Shown one piece after another: positions 19,851-28,133 of a stretch of 64,000 bases of DNA. The first letter of the stretch is position 1. Each line of letters begins with the position of its first letter. Origin of the DNA: Myxococcales bacterium (GTDB lineage Bacteria; Myxococcota_A; Polyangia; Haliangiales; Haliangiaceae); NCBI GenBank assembly GCA_016794525.1, contig JAEUJY010000012.1:16584-80583 (forward strand), in the 5' to 3' direction. The translations under genes and the position numbers were made by a program. The notes under the pieces were generated by a model. That model was not told the origin of the DNA, did no database searches, and saw nothing but the letters and a program-made list of their open reading frames with translations.

Positions 19851-20807
19851 CTACGGGCCCGCGAACGGATCGGCGGTGAACTTGCCGAGCAGCCCCGACG
19901 AGCAGCCGGTGCCGCCCAGCCCGCCGCAGAACTCGCCGGCGCCCCAGGCGCTGTCGCCGGGGAAGCCGAGCGGCGCGAGATCGTCGATCCGGCGCCGGCC
20001 CGGCTCGCCGACGTTGGCGACCGGCGGCAGGCGATCGTAGGCCGCGGGATCGGCGACGCCGTCGGGCGCGCAGTCCTCGTCGAAGCACGGCACGACCGAG
20101 ACGCCCTCGCACAGCGCAATCGTCGCGTACGTCGCGTGCTTGTCGGCCGACGGGTACACCACCCAGCGCGGCTCGCCGCGCTGCGGATCGGGCGCGGTGA
20201 CCAGCTGCGCGCGATCGGCGCCCGCGAAGATCCGGCTCTGATCGTTGCTGGTGCCCTCGTGGCCGGTCGTGAACGCCGCCACCACCTCGACGTCGCCGGG
20301 GCCGCCGCCGGCCGGCGTGCCGAGCCGCAGCGCCACCCGCTCGGAGTCGCCGTGGTGGCCGGTGAAGCCACCGCAGCTGCCGTAGTCGAGCGAGTACGCC
20401 AGCACGATGATCGCGACGACGTCGAGGTCGGCGCCGGCGCGCGGCGTGACCCGCCCCAGCTGGCGCAGCACCGCGCCGGCGTCGCCGATCAGCTGCTCGT
20501 CCTCGTCGAAGCGCAGCAGCGGTCGCAGCCGATCGAGCGCGAGGTCCTCCCAGGCGTCGGTGAGCCCGTCGCCGTCGACGTCCGCGCACGGCGCGCCGAC
20601 CTCGGGCAGCGCCGCGCACGCGGCCGCGCGCGCCGGCAGGTTGGTCGCCAGCGTCAGCGGCCCGGTCCCCGCGCGGGTCACGGTCGCGCGCAGCGCGAAC
20701 GCCGGTGCGTCGACCGCCGCGTCGCGCGGCGTCGGGGCGTCGGTGGGGCCGCCGCTGGGCCCGCCGCCGCAGCCCGCGACGATCGCCAGCGCGGCGGGCC
20801 ACCTCAT
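19851..20807 (-). CDS. Lipoprotein with Vps62-like segments
   Basis: The product is 318 residues with a short lipoprotein signal (MRWPAALAIVAGC). An Asp/Pro-rich linker follows (PTDAPTPRDAAVDAP), as in other lipoproteins of this genome. The body contains DVDGDGLTDAWED (a calcium-binding-like loop), GHHGDSERVALRL and VVYPSADKHATYA. The last two resemble conserved blocks of the Vps62/DUF946 family, in which a GD-x-E segment and an HASY-like segment recur; this is a tentative similarity. Several Cys residues near the C-terminus (CFDEDC, CGG, CSSG) suggest disulfides. It starts 8 nt after the stop of the MopE/FGE lipoprotein, so it is probably the last gene of that operon. Confidence 0.75.
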   Translation of the reverse strand: MRWPAALAIVAGCGGGPSGGPTDAPTPRDAAVDAPAFALRATVTRAGTGPLTLATNLPARAAACAALPEVGAPCADVDGDGLTDAWEDLALDRLRPLLRFDEDEQLIGDAGAVLRQLGRVTPRAGADLDVVAIIVLAYSLDYGSCGGFTGHHGDSERVALRLGTPAGGGPGDVEVVAAFTTGHEGTSNDQSRIFAGADRAQLVTAPDPQRGEPRWVVYPSADKHATYATIALCEGVSVVPCFDEDCAPDGVADPAAYDRLPPVANVGEPGRRRIDDLAPLGFPGDSAWGAGEFCGGLGGTGCSSGLLGKFTADPFAGP

Positions 20808-20814
20808 CGCCGCG

Positions 20815-23274
20815 TCACCGACAGCAGCGGAAGCCGACGTTGGGGAAGAAGAACGTGTCGCCCGCCGAGGTGAAGGCGAGGTCGCAGGTGATGCCGGTGC
20901 CCTCGTTGTTCGAGGCGCCGCCGCGCAGCGGGTTGATGCCCGGCATGCGCGCCATCGTCCACTCCTTGACGTTGCCCGACAGATCCTGGATGCGGTTGGT
21001 GCCGCCCCAGTTGGCGTAGCAGCTGGCCCGGTTGCCGCCGACCAGGACGTCGTCCTGATCGCCGGCGACGGCGCCGTTGGTGTCGTAGTTGTCCTCGTTG
21101 CAGACGCCCAGCTGGTAGGTCGTCGGGTTGGCCGCGTACGACCAGGTGCCGCCGTGGGTGCGCACCTCGGTCGGGGCGGTGGTCGAGTTGTTGCGGGTGA
21201 TGACGATCGCGTCGACCTTGATGCCGTCTTCCTGCATCCAGATGTTGAGGTAGCGGTTGCCGCCCGCGGCCGGGATCGAGAACGCGCTCGACTGCACCCA
21301 CACCCACGAGCCGTTGGTCGGCGTAAACATCTGCACCGTCGGCGTGCCCGGCAGCGCGGTGTTCATGCCGATGCGGATGGTGTCGTCGGCGCCGACCGCG
21401 CTGTACATGCGGACCCACACGTAATAGTTGGTCGCCGCCGCGGTGGCCGGGAACGTGAGCTGGTAGTCGAGCCGCGGCGCCTGGGTCGGGGCGTTGGCCG
21501 CCGACACGTTGGCGCCGAGGTTGGGCGACGACCGCATCGCCGAGATGCCGGAGTAGTTCGACGGCGCCGAGTCGGGCACCCACGCGTGGACGCCAGCGCC
21601 GGTGCCGGTCGACGTCGCGGTCGTCGAGCTCAGGAAGTCCTCGGCCTCGATGAAGACGTAGGCCGGCGAGGCCCCGGGCGCGGCGATCGGGTAGGTCGAC
21701 TTGGACACCACCGAGCAGGCGCGGTGCCAGTCCTGCTCGGTGCACAGGTCGGCGCCGATCGCCTGGCACGCGGCGCGGGCCTGGCCGTAGGTGACGTTGG
21801 TCCACGGCTGGACGCCGCTCTTCGAGCAGGCCCGCGCGGTGACCGCGCCGCCGGCGGTGGCGGTCGCGTCGGGGTGCGACGCCTCCCACTTCATGACCTG
21901 GCGGCCGCCGCCGATCGACACCCAGTCCTGGGCGGCGTTGTCGTCGATCGTGCCGTTGCAGTTGTTGTCGAGGTTGTCGCACAGCTCCGCCGAGGAGGTG
22001 CCGCCGGGCTGGGTGATGTTGCAGGTCACCGCGCCGGTCGGGTTGCCGGCGTCGCAGACGTAGGTGCCGCGGCCCTGGCACACGCCGACGCCGCTGTCGG
22101 TGCAGGCCTGGCCCTTGAGCGGGTGGCCCTCGTCGACCCGGCCGTCGCAGTCGTTGTCGATGTTGTCGCAGCGGTTCTCGGGCACGATGTCGCCGGCGGC
22201 GTCGGTCGTGACGTTGGGGCCGTAGGCGCAGTCCCAGCCGGTCGCGGTGCAGGTGGGCACGGTGCCGGCGCAGGCGCCGGCGGTCAGGCAGATCGCCGGC
22301 GGCGTCAGGTTCTCGTCGACCTGGCCGTTGCAGTTGTCGTCCTGCTGGTTGCACGCCTCGGTCGGCCCCTGGTACTGGCAGCCGTACTCGCAGCCGTCGG
22401 CGGCCATGCCGTTGACGTTGTAGAAGTCGGGGTCGCAGTTGGCGACGGTGCAGTTGCCGGCGGCGCAGCCCTCGACGGCGTGCGGCAGGTTGCACACCCG
22501 GTTGCAGCTGCCGCAGTTGCGCGGATCGGTGTTGAGGTTGAAGCCGTTGGTCGGGTTGCCGTCGCAGTCCTGATCGAGCGCGTCGCACAGCTCGAGCGTG
22601 GGGCCGACGTCGCCGACGCAGGTGGGCACCCCGCCGACGCAGGTCAGCGTGCCGAGCGCGCACTCGCCGACGCCGGTGGTGCCGCACGAGCCGAGCGGCG
22701 GCAGGCCCTCGTCGAAGTTGCTGTCGCAGTCGTTGTCCTTGCCGTCGCAGATCTCGGGGTTGCCGCCGACCGTGCCGATGTCGCCGACGCAGTCGATCAC
22801 GCCGGCGACGCACGTCGTCGTGCCGGCGACGCACTCGCCGACGTCGGTGCCGCACGGCACGCCGCCGCCGGGGTTGCCCTCGTCGGTCATGCCGTTGCAG
22901 TTGTTGTCGAGGTTGTCGCAGGTCTCGGGGCTGCCGCTGACGCCGGTGCAGCGCAGCGCGCCGGCGGCGCACTCGATCACGCCGGCGGTGCACTCGCCGA
23001 CGTCCGTGCCGCAGGGATCGCCGACGGTGGCGACGCCGTCGTCGACCTGGCCGTCGCAGTCGTCGTCCATGCCGTTGCAGGTCTCGACGCCGGTGGGCAC
23101 GCACGCGTCGGGCGGCGTGACGTTGCCGTCGTTGCCGTCGCCGGTGGCGTCGCCGACGATCGCGTCGCCGTCGCCGGCGTCGTTGCCGCAGTTGAGGCAG
23201 TAGTCGTTGACGCCACACCCGGTCGCGAGCAGCGCGCCGGCGGCGGCGAGGACGAGCGCAAGGCGCTGGATCAC
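20815..23274 (-). CDS. MopE-repeat lipoprotein with FGE domain split by a carbohydrate-binding-like insert
   Basis: The product is 819 residues from a GTG at 23274 that overlaps the upstream stop (GTGA). The signal VIQRLALVLAAAGALLATGC gives a lipoprotein. Residues about 55-445 hold seven MopE-type repeats of the form C-N-x-x-D-D-x-C-D-G-x-x-D-E, likely calcium- or metal-binding. From about 450 a formylglycine-generating-enzyme (SUMF1) fold begins: KWEASHPDATA, PWTNVTYGQARAAC, LCTEQDWHRAC. It is interrupted at about 540-695 by a beta-sandwich-like module starting FIEAEDF with YVWVRMYSA, resembling CBM6/35 or GH115 C-terminal domains, then resumes with IQDLSGNVKEWT, LRGGASNN and a final GFRCCR. 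Catalytic activity is doubtful; such myxobacterial FGE-like domains may be structural. Confidence 0.85.
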   Translation of the reverse strand: MIQRLALVLAAAGALLATGCGVNDYCLNCGNDAGDGDAIVGDATGDGNDGNVTPPDACVPTGVETCNGMDDDCDGQVDDGVATVGDPCGTDVGECTAGVIECAAGALRCTGVSGSPETCDNLDNNCNGMTDEGNPGGGVPCGTDVGECVAGTTTCVAGVIDCVGDIGTVGGNPEICDGKDNDCDSNFDEGLPPLGSCGTTGVGECALGTLTCVGGVPTCVGDVGPTLELCDALDQDCDGNPTNGFNLNTDPRNCGSCNRVCNLPHAVEGCAAGNCTVANCDPDFYNVNGMAADGCEYGCQYQGPTEACNQQDDNCNGQVDENLTPPAICLTAGACAGTVPTCTATGWDCAYGPNVTTDAAGDIVPENRCDNIDNDCDGRVDEGHPLKGQACTDSGVGVCQGRGTYVCDAGNPTGAVTCNITQPGGTSSAELCDNLDNNCNGTIDDNAAQDWVSIGGGRQVMKWEASHPDATATAGGAVTARACSKSGVQPWTNVTYGQARAACQAIGADLCTEQDWHRACSVVSKSTYPIAAPGASPAYVFIEAEDFLSSTTATSTGTGAGVHAWVPDSAPSNYSGISAMRSSPNLGANVSAANAPTQAPRLDYQLTFPATAAATNYYVWVRMYSAVGADDTIRIGMNTALPGTPTVQMFTPTNGSWVWVQSSAFSIPAAGGNRYLNIWMQEDGIKVDAIVITRNNSTTAPTEVRTHGGTWSYAANPTTYQLGVCNEDNYDTNGAVAGDQDDVLVGGNRASCYANWGGTNRIQDLSGNVKEWTMARMPGINPLRGGASNNEGTGITCDLAFTSAGDTFFFPNVGFRCCR

Positions 23275-25994
23275 TGGCCACCTCCCGCGGCGCGGGCGGC
23301 GCGCCGCCGGCGCAGGCCGAGCGCGAGCGCCAGGCCGAGCAGCAGCCCGCCCGGCGAGCCGCCGCCGGTCGAGCAGCCGCCGCCGCCGCCGGTGGTCACG
23401 CGGTCTTCGTCGACCGGCCCGGCGTCGATCGGGGGCGGCGGCGTGGCGCAGGTGCCCTGCTCGCAGACCTCGTTGGCGCCGGGGCAGGTCACGCCCAGGC
23501 ACGGGTCGCGCTCGCACATGCCGTTCTGCGGGTTGCACGCCTCGCCGCTGGGGCACGGGCGGCCCAGGCACGGGTCGTTCACGCAGGTGTGGCTGGTCTC
23601 GTTGCACACCTGGGTGCCGGGGCAGGGGCCGCCGCACGGGTCGGGCTCGCACATGCCGCGATCGCAGCGCTCGCCGGTGGCGCAGGTCACGCCGGTGCAG
23701 CTGCCGACGCACTGGCCGCCTTGGCAGTACTGGTTGCCGCCGCAGGTGACCCCGGCGCACGGATCGTCGACGCAGGTGCCGCCGACGCACTGCTGGGTGG
23801 CGGTGCAGCGATCGGGGAACGTCAGGCAGTTGTCGGGGCGGCACTCGCCGAGGCTGCCGACGCACACCTCGCCGGCGCCGCAGGTGACCTGATCGCACGC
23901 GCGCACGCAGGTGCCCGCGTCGCAGACGGTCTGGTCGCCGTTGGGCAGCGGATCGCAGGTGACGTTGAAGCACGGATCGGCGATGCAGAAGCTGTCGACG
24001 CAGACCCGGCCCTCGGGACACGGGAACTCGCCCGACGCGCACGGCAGCGCGCACTGGCAGTGGGTGCAGGTGGCGCCGCCGCCGCACAGCGTGCCCTCGT
24101 CGACCTGGCCGTTGCAGTTGTCGTCCTCGCAGTTGCAGGTCTCGGTCATCGCCGGCTCGCCGCCCTGGCACACGTAGGTGCCGCCGACGCAGCGCAGGAC
24201 GCCGGGCATGCACAGCGGCTCGCCGCCGGGGCCGGTGGTGCACGGGCCCATGTCCGGCACGCCCTCGTCGACCAGGCCGTTGCAGTTGTCGTCGAAGTCG
24301 TTGCACACCTCGGGGCCGCCGCCGGTCGAGCCCTCGCAGGTGAGCACGCCGTTGGTGCAGACGGTCTGGCCGACGCCGCACGAGCTCGAGCAGTCGGCGC
24401 CGCCGGTGCCCTCGTCGACCATGCCGTTGCAGTTGTTGTCGATCGTGTCGCACGACTCGGTGGCCGGGCCGACCTCGCCGACGCAGGTGCCCCAGCTGCC
24501 GGTCGAGCAGGTCTGCATGCCCGGGTGGCAGATGCCCATCATCGGGTTGCCGCCGGGGATGGCCGAGCAGTCGCGGACCAGGCCGTCGATGACGCCGTCG
24601 CAGTCGTCGTCGCGGTTGTTGCAGGTCTCGGTGGCGGGGCCGGTGCCGGTGCAGGTGCCCCAGCTGCCGGCGGTGCAGGTCTGGGTGCCGGCCGAGCACT
24701 CGCCGACGTCGGTGCCGCAGCCGCGGACCAGCATCTCGTCGACCTGGCCGTCGCAGTCGTCGTCGGCGTTGTTGCAGATCTCGACGCCCGAGCAGCTGCA
24801 GATCAGGCCCTCGTCGATCTGGCCGTCGCAGTTGTCGTCGATGTTGTTGCAGATCTCGGTGGTCGGCGTCGCGCCCGGGCTGGTGATGTTGCAGGTGGTG
24901 CCGGCGCCCGACGCCGTGCACACGTAGGTGCCGGTGCCGCGGCAGCGGCCGAGCATGCCGTTGTCGCAGGCGCCGCCGCGGTTGGGGAAGTCCTCGTCGA
25001 TCAGCGTGTCGCAGTCGTCGTCGAGGTTGTTGCACTGCTCGAACTTCACGGCCTCGGCGAGGATCGTCGAGATCGCGACCTGGAGCTGCTCCTCGTTGGC
25101 GGCGTAGAGGCCCTCGTTGACGCCGGCCACGTCGGCCGCGCCGCCAGCGTGGGCGATGCCCTCGATCGACGCCGCGCCCGGGGTGACGCCGAAGCCGATC
25201 GCCTTGGTCTCGATGCGGTAGGAGCGGGTGTCGACGGTGGTGGTCAAGAGCGACGCCGCCGCCGCGGTGGTGTTGGCGAACGTCGTGCAGGTCTCGTCGC
25301 CGTCGGTCAGCGAGATGACGATGTACGGCCGGCACTGGCGACCGCTGGGCAGGAACACGTTCTTGAGCGGGTCGTTGCGGATCGGATCGAAGCCGGGCTG
25401 GCCCGACGCCAAGAGCGTCGTGCCGTCGGTGGCCTGCAGGCCCTGCCAGTAGCGCTTGGCGCCCTTGAGCGAGCCGGCGATCGGGGTCCAGCCGCCGGTG
25501 TAGATGTCGGGGTCGTTCGCGATCGCGGTGCTGGTGCAGGTGCCGAAGACGAAGTTGTTCCAGGTCACGAGGTCGCTGTTGTTGCCGTCGTACATGCCGG
25601 TCAACACCTCGAGGCGGGTGTCGCTCGACATCGCCGACGAGCAGCCGGTGCCGGTGGCCTCGTCGCACGCGGTGCAGTCGATGCCGTTCATCGTGCAGCC
25701 GTCGGCGGGGTTGGTGTCGGTCGACGACTCGCGGAAGCGGCCGAGGCCGAGCACCATGTCGCCGTAGCTGTTGGCGATGCCGGCGATGGCGCACTTCGCG
25801 TGATCGAGGCGGGTGTCGATCGAGCCCGGACAGCTCGGCGGCCCGAACCCGGTCGCGTTGTCGGTCATCGACCCCGAGGTGTCGACGATCAAGAACACGT
25901 ACGGCTTGAGCGGTTCGCCGGCGTCGGAGACGCGGACCAGCGCGCACAGCAGGAAGAACGTGGCGACCCCGCGCCACGCGAGCACTCGTTGCAT
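23271..25994 (-). CDS. VWA/MopE-repeat surface protein with MYXO-CTERM-type tail
   Basis: The product is 907 residues. After a signal peptide (cleavage near residue 25) comes a von Willebrand A domain with the MIDAS motif DTSGSM at 38-43 and a SLTDGDET block near 230. Seven MopE-type D-D-x-C-D-G repeats follow (about 325-640), then a region of Cys-rich repeats (C-x-x-V-T-C-x-x-G-x-x-C, about 660-850). The end has the MYXO-CTERM layout: Gly-rich stretch, Cys874, hydrophobic segment (LLLGLALALGL), then RRRR. Such tails are processed by myxosortase and give lipid-linked surface proteins. A -10-like TAGAAT at 26003-26008 lies 8 nt before the ATG, so a leaderless mRNA is possible. Confidence 0.9.
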   Translation of the reverse strand: MQRVLAWRGVATFFLLCALVRVSDAGEPLKPYVFLIVDTSGSMTDNATGFGPPSCPGSIDTRLDHAKCAIAGIANSYGDMVLGLGRFRESSTDTNPADGCTMNGIDCTACDEATGTGCSSAMSSDTRLEVLTGMYDGNNSDLVTWNNFVFGTCTSTAIANDPDIYTGGWTPIAGSLKGAKRYWQGLQATDGTTLLASGQPGFDPIRNDPLKNVFLPSGRQCRPYIVISLTDGDETCTTFANTTAAAASLLTTTVDTRSYRIETKAIGFGVTPGAASIEGIAHAGGAADVAGVNEGLYAANEEQLQVAISTILAEAVKFEQCNNLDDDCDTLIDEDFPNRGGACDNGMLGRCRGTGTYVCTASGAGTTCNITSPGATPTTEICNNIDDNCDGQIDEGLICSCSGVEICNNADDDCDGQVDEMLVRGCGTDVGECSAGTQTCTAGSWGTCTGTGPATETCNNRDDDCDGVIDGLVRDCSAIPGGNPMMGICHPGMQTCSTGSWGTCVGEVGPATESCDTIDNNCNGMVDEGTGGADCSSSCGVGQTVCTNGVLTCEGSTGGGPEVCNDFDDNCNGLVDEGVPDMGPCTTGPGGEPLCMPGVLRCVGGTYVCQGGEPAMTETCNCEDDNCNGQVDEGTLCGGGATCTHCQCALPCASGEFPCPEGRVCVDSFCIADPCFNVTCDPLPNGDQTVCDAGTCVRACDQVTCGAGEVCVGSLGECRPDNCLTFPDRCTATQQCVGGTCVDDPCAGVTCGGNQYCQGGQCVGSCTGVTCATGERCDRGMCEPDPCGGPCPGTQVCNETSHTCVNDPCLGRPCPSGEACNPQNGMCERDPCLGVTCPGANEVCEQGTCATPPPPIDAGPVDEDRVTTGGGGGCSTGGGSPGGLLLGLALALGLRRRRAARAAGGGQ

Positions 25995-26110
25995 AGCCCA
26001 AAATTCTACAGGCAGCGCCGGGTCGCCCGCAGCCGATCGAGATCACACCTACCCCATCGGCATCCCAGCCCGGCGAGGTAGGTGCGGCTGCGACCGGGCC
26101 GCCGCGGCCC

Positions 26111-27334
26111 CTACTCGTGACGGAGCGCGACGATGGGATCGAGCCGGGCCGCGCGGTGGGCCGGGTACCAGCCGAAGACCACGCCGACCGCCCCGGCGAC
26201 GCCGACCGCCAGCGCGACGACGTCGGGCTGCACCAGCAGCGGGAAGCCGAACTTCGCGGCCATGCCCTGGCCCGCCAGCACCCCGGCGGCGATGCCGGCC
26301 ACGCCGCCGGCCAGGGACAGCACGACCGCCTCGATCAGGAACTGCTGCCGGATGTGCCGCGGCCGCGCGCCGACCGCCATCCGCAGGCCGATCTCGCGGG
26401 TGCGCTCGGTGACGCTGACCAGCATGACGTTCATGATGCCGATGCCGCCGACCAGCAGGCTGACCAGCGCGACGCCGGCCAGGAGCGAGGTGATCGTCGC
26501 GGTCGACGCGGCGCGGGCCTTGGCCACGGCGGTCAGGTCGCGCACCGAGAAGTCGTCGTCGGCGTCGGCCCGCAGCTGGTGGCGGCCGCGCAGCAGCTCC
26601 TCGATCGCGGCCTTGGCCTCGGCGGTGCGCTCGCGCGACGTGGCCATGACCATGATCTGCCCGGTGAGGAAGCGGGCGTTGGACGGCGCCAGCTTGCCGG
26701 CGAACGCGGTGGTCGGCACGACGATCAGGTCGTCGTTGTCCTGGCCGAAGCCCGACGTGCCCTTCTTCTCGAGCACGCCGACGACGGTGAACGGGGTGCG
26801 GGCGATCCGCACGGTCTGGCCGATCGGATCGACGCCGGGGAACAGGTTGTCGACGATGGTCTGGCCGATGACCGCGACCTTGCGCGCGCCGGCGACGTCG
26901 GCGTCGGTGAACGCGGCGCCGGCCGCCACGTCCCACGACCGCACGACGAACCACGCCGGCGTCGTGCCGTTGACCTGGGTCTGCCAGTTGCTGGTCTCGG
27001 ACACCGCCTGCGCGTTGGTGCGCAGCTGCGGCGCCGCCGCCGCCACCTCGGGCAGCGCGCCGACCGCGGCCAGGTCGGCCCAGGTCAGGGTCGGGCGGCT
27101 GCCGGCGCCGCCGCGCACGCCGCCGCTCTGGGTCGAGCCGCTGGTGACGATCAGCGTGCTCTGCCCCATCGCCTCGAACTGCTCGGCGACGCGGACCTTG
27201 GCGCCCTCGCCGATCGCGACCATCGCGATGACGGCGCCGACGCCGATGATCACGCCGAGCACCGTGAGCAGCGATCGGGTCTTGGTGCGCGACAGCGCGG
27301 TGAGGGCGATGGCGATGGTGCGCAGCAGGTTCAC
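26111..27334 (-). CDS. MacB-type ABC transporter permease
   Basis: The product is 407 residues from a GTG at 27334 that overlaps the stop of the ATPase gene (GTGA). It has the MacB permease layout: an N-terminal membrane helix (residues about 18-40, SLLTVLGVIIGVGAVIAMV), a large periplasmic domain, and three C-terminal helices in the FtsX domain (starting about 285). The signatures VGGIGIMNVMLVSVTERTRE and EIGLRMAVGA are present, with a final YPAHRAARLDPIVALRHE. In MacB the permease is normally fused to its ATPase; here the two are separate genes. With the adaptor and TolC-like genes it would form a tripartite pump. An 8-bp inverted repeat (26046-26053 with 26077-26084) follows the stop. Confidence 0.93.
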   Translation of the reverse strand: MNLLRTIAIALTALSRTKTRSLLTVLGVIIGVGAVIAMVAIGEGAKVRVAEQFEAMGQSTLIVTSGSTQSGGVRGGAGSRPTLTWADLAAVGALPEVAAAAPQLRTNAQAVSETSNWQTQVNGTTPAWFVVRSWDVAAGAAFTDADVAGARKVAVIGQTIVDNLFPGVDPIGQTVRIARTPFTVVGVLEKKGTSGFGQDNDDLIVVPTTAFAGKLAPSNARFLTGQIMVMATSRERTAEAKAAIEELLRGRHQLRADADDDFSVRDLTAVAKARAASTATITSLLAGVALVSLLVGGIGIMNVMLVSVTERTREIGLRMAVGARPRHIRQQFLIEAVVLSLAGGVAGIAAGVLAGQGMAAKFGFPLLVQPDVVALAVGVAGAVGVVFGWYPAHRAARLDPIVALRHE

Positions 27335-28092
27335 GACGGCTCCTCCGGCAGGTCGGCCAGCGCGGCGGCGGCGGTGGCGGCGACCTGCGGTCGATCGCTG
27401 GCGATGCGCCCGTCCTTGACCACCACCACGCGCGTCGCGAACGCCGCGATGTCGTGCTCGTGGGTGACCAGCACGATCGTCATGCCCTCGGCCGACAGCT
27501 CCTGGAACAGCGCCATGATCTCGAGGCTGGTGCGGGTGTCGAGGTTGCCGGTCGGCTCGTCGGCGAGGATCACCGCCGGGCGGGTCACGATGGCGCGCGC
27601 GATCGCGACGCGTTGCTGCTGGCCGCCCGACATCTGGTTGGGGTGGTGCAGGAGCCGCGCGCCGAGCCCGACCCGCTCGAGGGCGACCTGGGCCCGGGCC
27701 CGGACCTCGCGGCGCCGCACGCCCGCGTACAGCAGCGGCAGCGCGACGTTGTCGAGCGCGGTGGTGCGCGGCAGCAGGCTGTAGTTCTGGAAGACGAAGC
27801 CGAGCGTGCGGTTGCGCAGGTCGGCCTTGCGATCGGGGGACAGCGTCCCGACGTCCTCGCCGTCGAGCAGGTAGCGCCCAGCGGTCGGCGCGTCGAGGCA
27901 CCCGAGCAGGTTCATCAGCGTCGACTTGCCCGAGCCCGACGCGCCCATGATCGCGACGAAGTCGCGGGCGCCGATCGTCAGGTCGACGCCGCGCAGCGCG
28001 TGGACGACGTGCTCGCCCTCGCCGTAGACGCGGGTGACGCCGTGCAGCTCGATGACCGGGTGGGAGGCGGTGGCGATGGCGGTGGCGGGCAT
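27331..28092 (-). CDS. MacB/LolD-type ABC transporter ATP-binding protein
   Basis: The product is 253 residues with all ABC motifs: Walker A GASGSGKS, Q-loop FVFQNYSLLP, signature MSGGQQQR, Walker B VILADEPTGNLD and the switch His in LVTHEHD. The LolD/MacB subgroup is indicated by RTLGFVFQNY and ARAIVTRPAVILADEPTGNLDT. It energises the permease encoded immediately downstream, with which it overlaps by 4 nt. The adaptor gene lies 41 nt upstream, so all three are probably transcribed from the sigma-54-like promoter at 29397-29412. Confidence 0.95.
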   Translation of the reverse strand: MPATAIATASHPVIELHGVTRVYGEGEHVVHALRGVDLTIGARDFVAIMGASGSGKSTLMNLLGCLDAPTAGRYLLDGEDVGTLSPDRKADLRNRTLGFVFQNYSLLPRTTALDNVALPLLYAGVRRREVRARAQVALERVGLGARLLHHPNQMSGGQQQRVAIARAIVTRPAVILADEPTGNLDTRTSLEIMALFQELSAEGMTIVLVTHEHDIAAFATRVVVVKDGRIASDRPQVAATAAAALADLPEEPS

Positions 28093-28133
28093 GGGAGGCT
28101 CGGTTCGCGGTGGGTTGAGACGCCTCGAGGAAC

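Noticed and set aside
20407..23892. 1161-codon plus-strand frame
   Set aside because: Covers two genuine minus-strand genes with domain matches; no domain of its own.
20815..25994. Regularly spaced repeats suggesting a CRISPR array
   Set aside because: They are the codons of the D-D-x-C-D-G protein repeats, in frame and diverged, inside coding sequence.
26046..26084. 8-bp inverted repeat CACCTACC/GGTAGGTG after the MacB-like gene
   Set aside because: Loop of 23 nt and no T-tract; too weak to call a terminator, though recorded with the gene.
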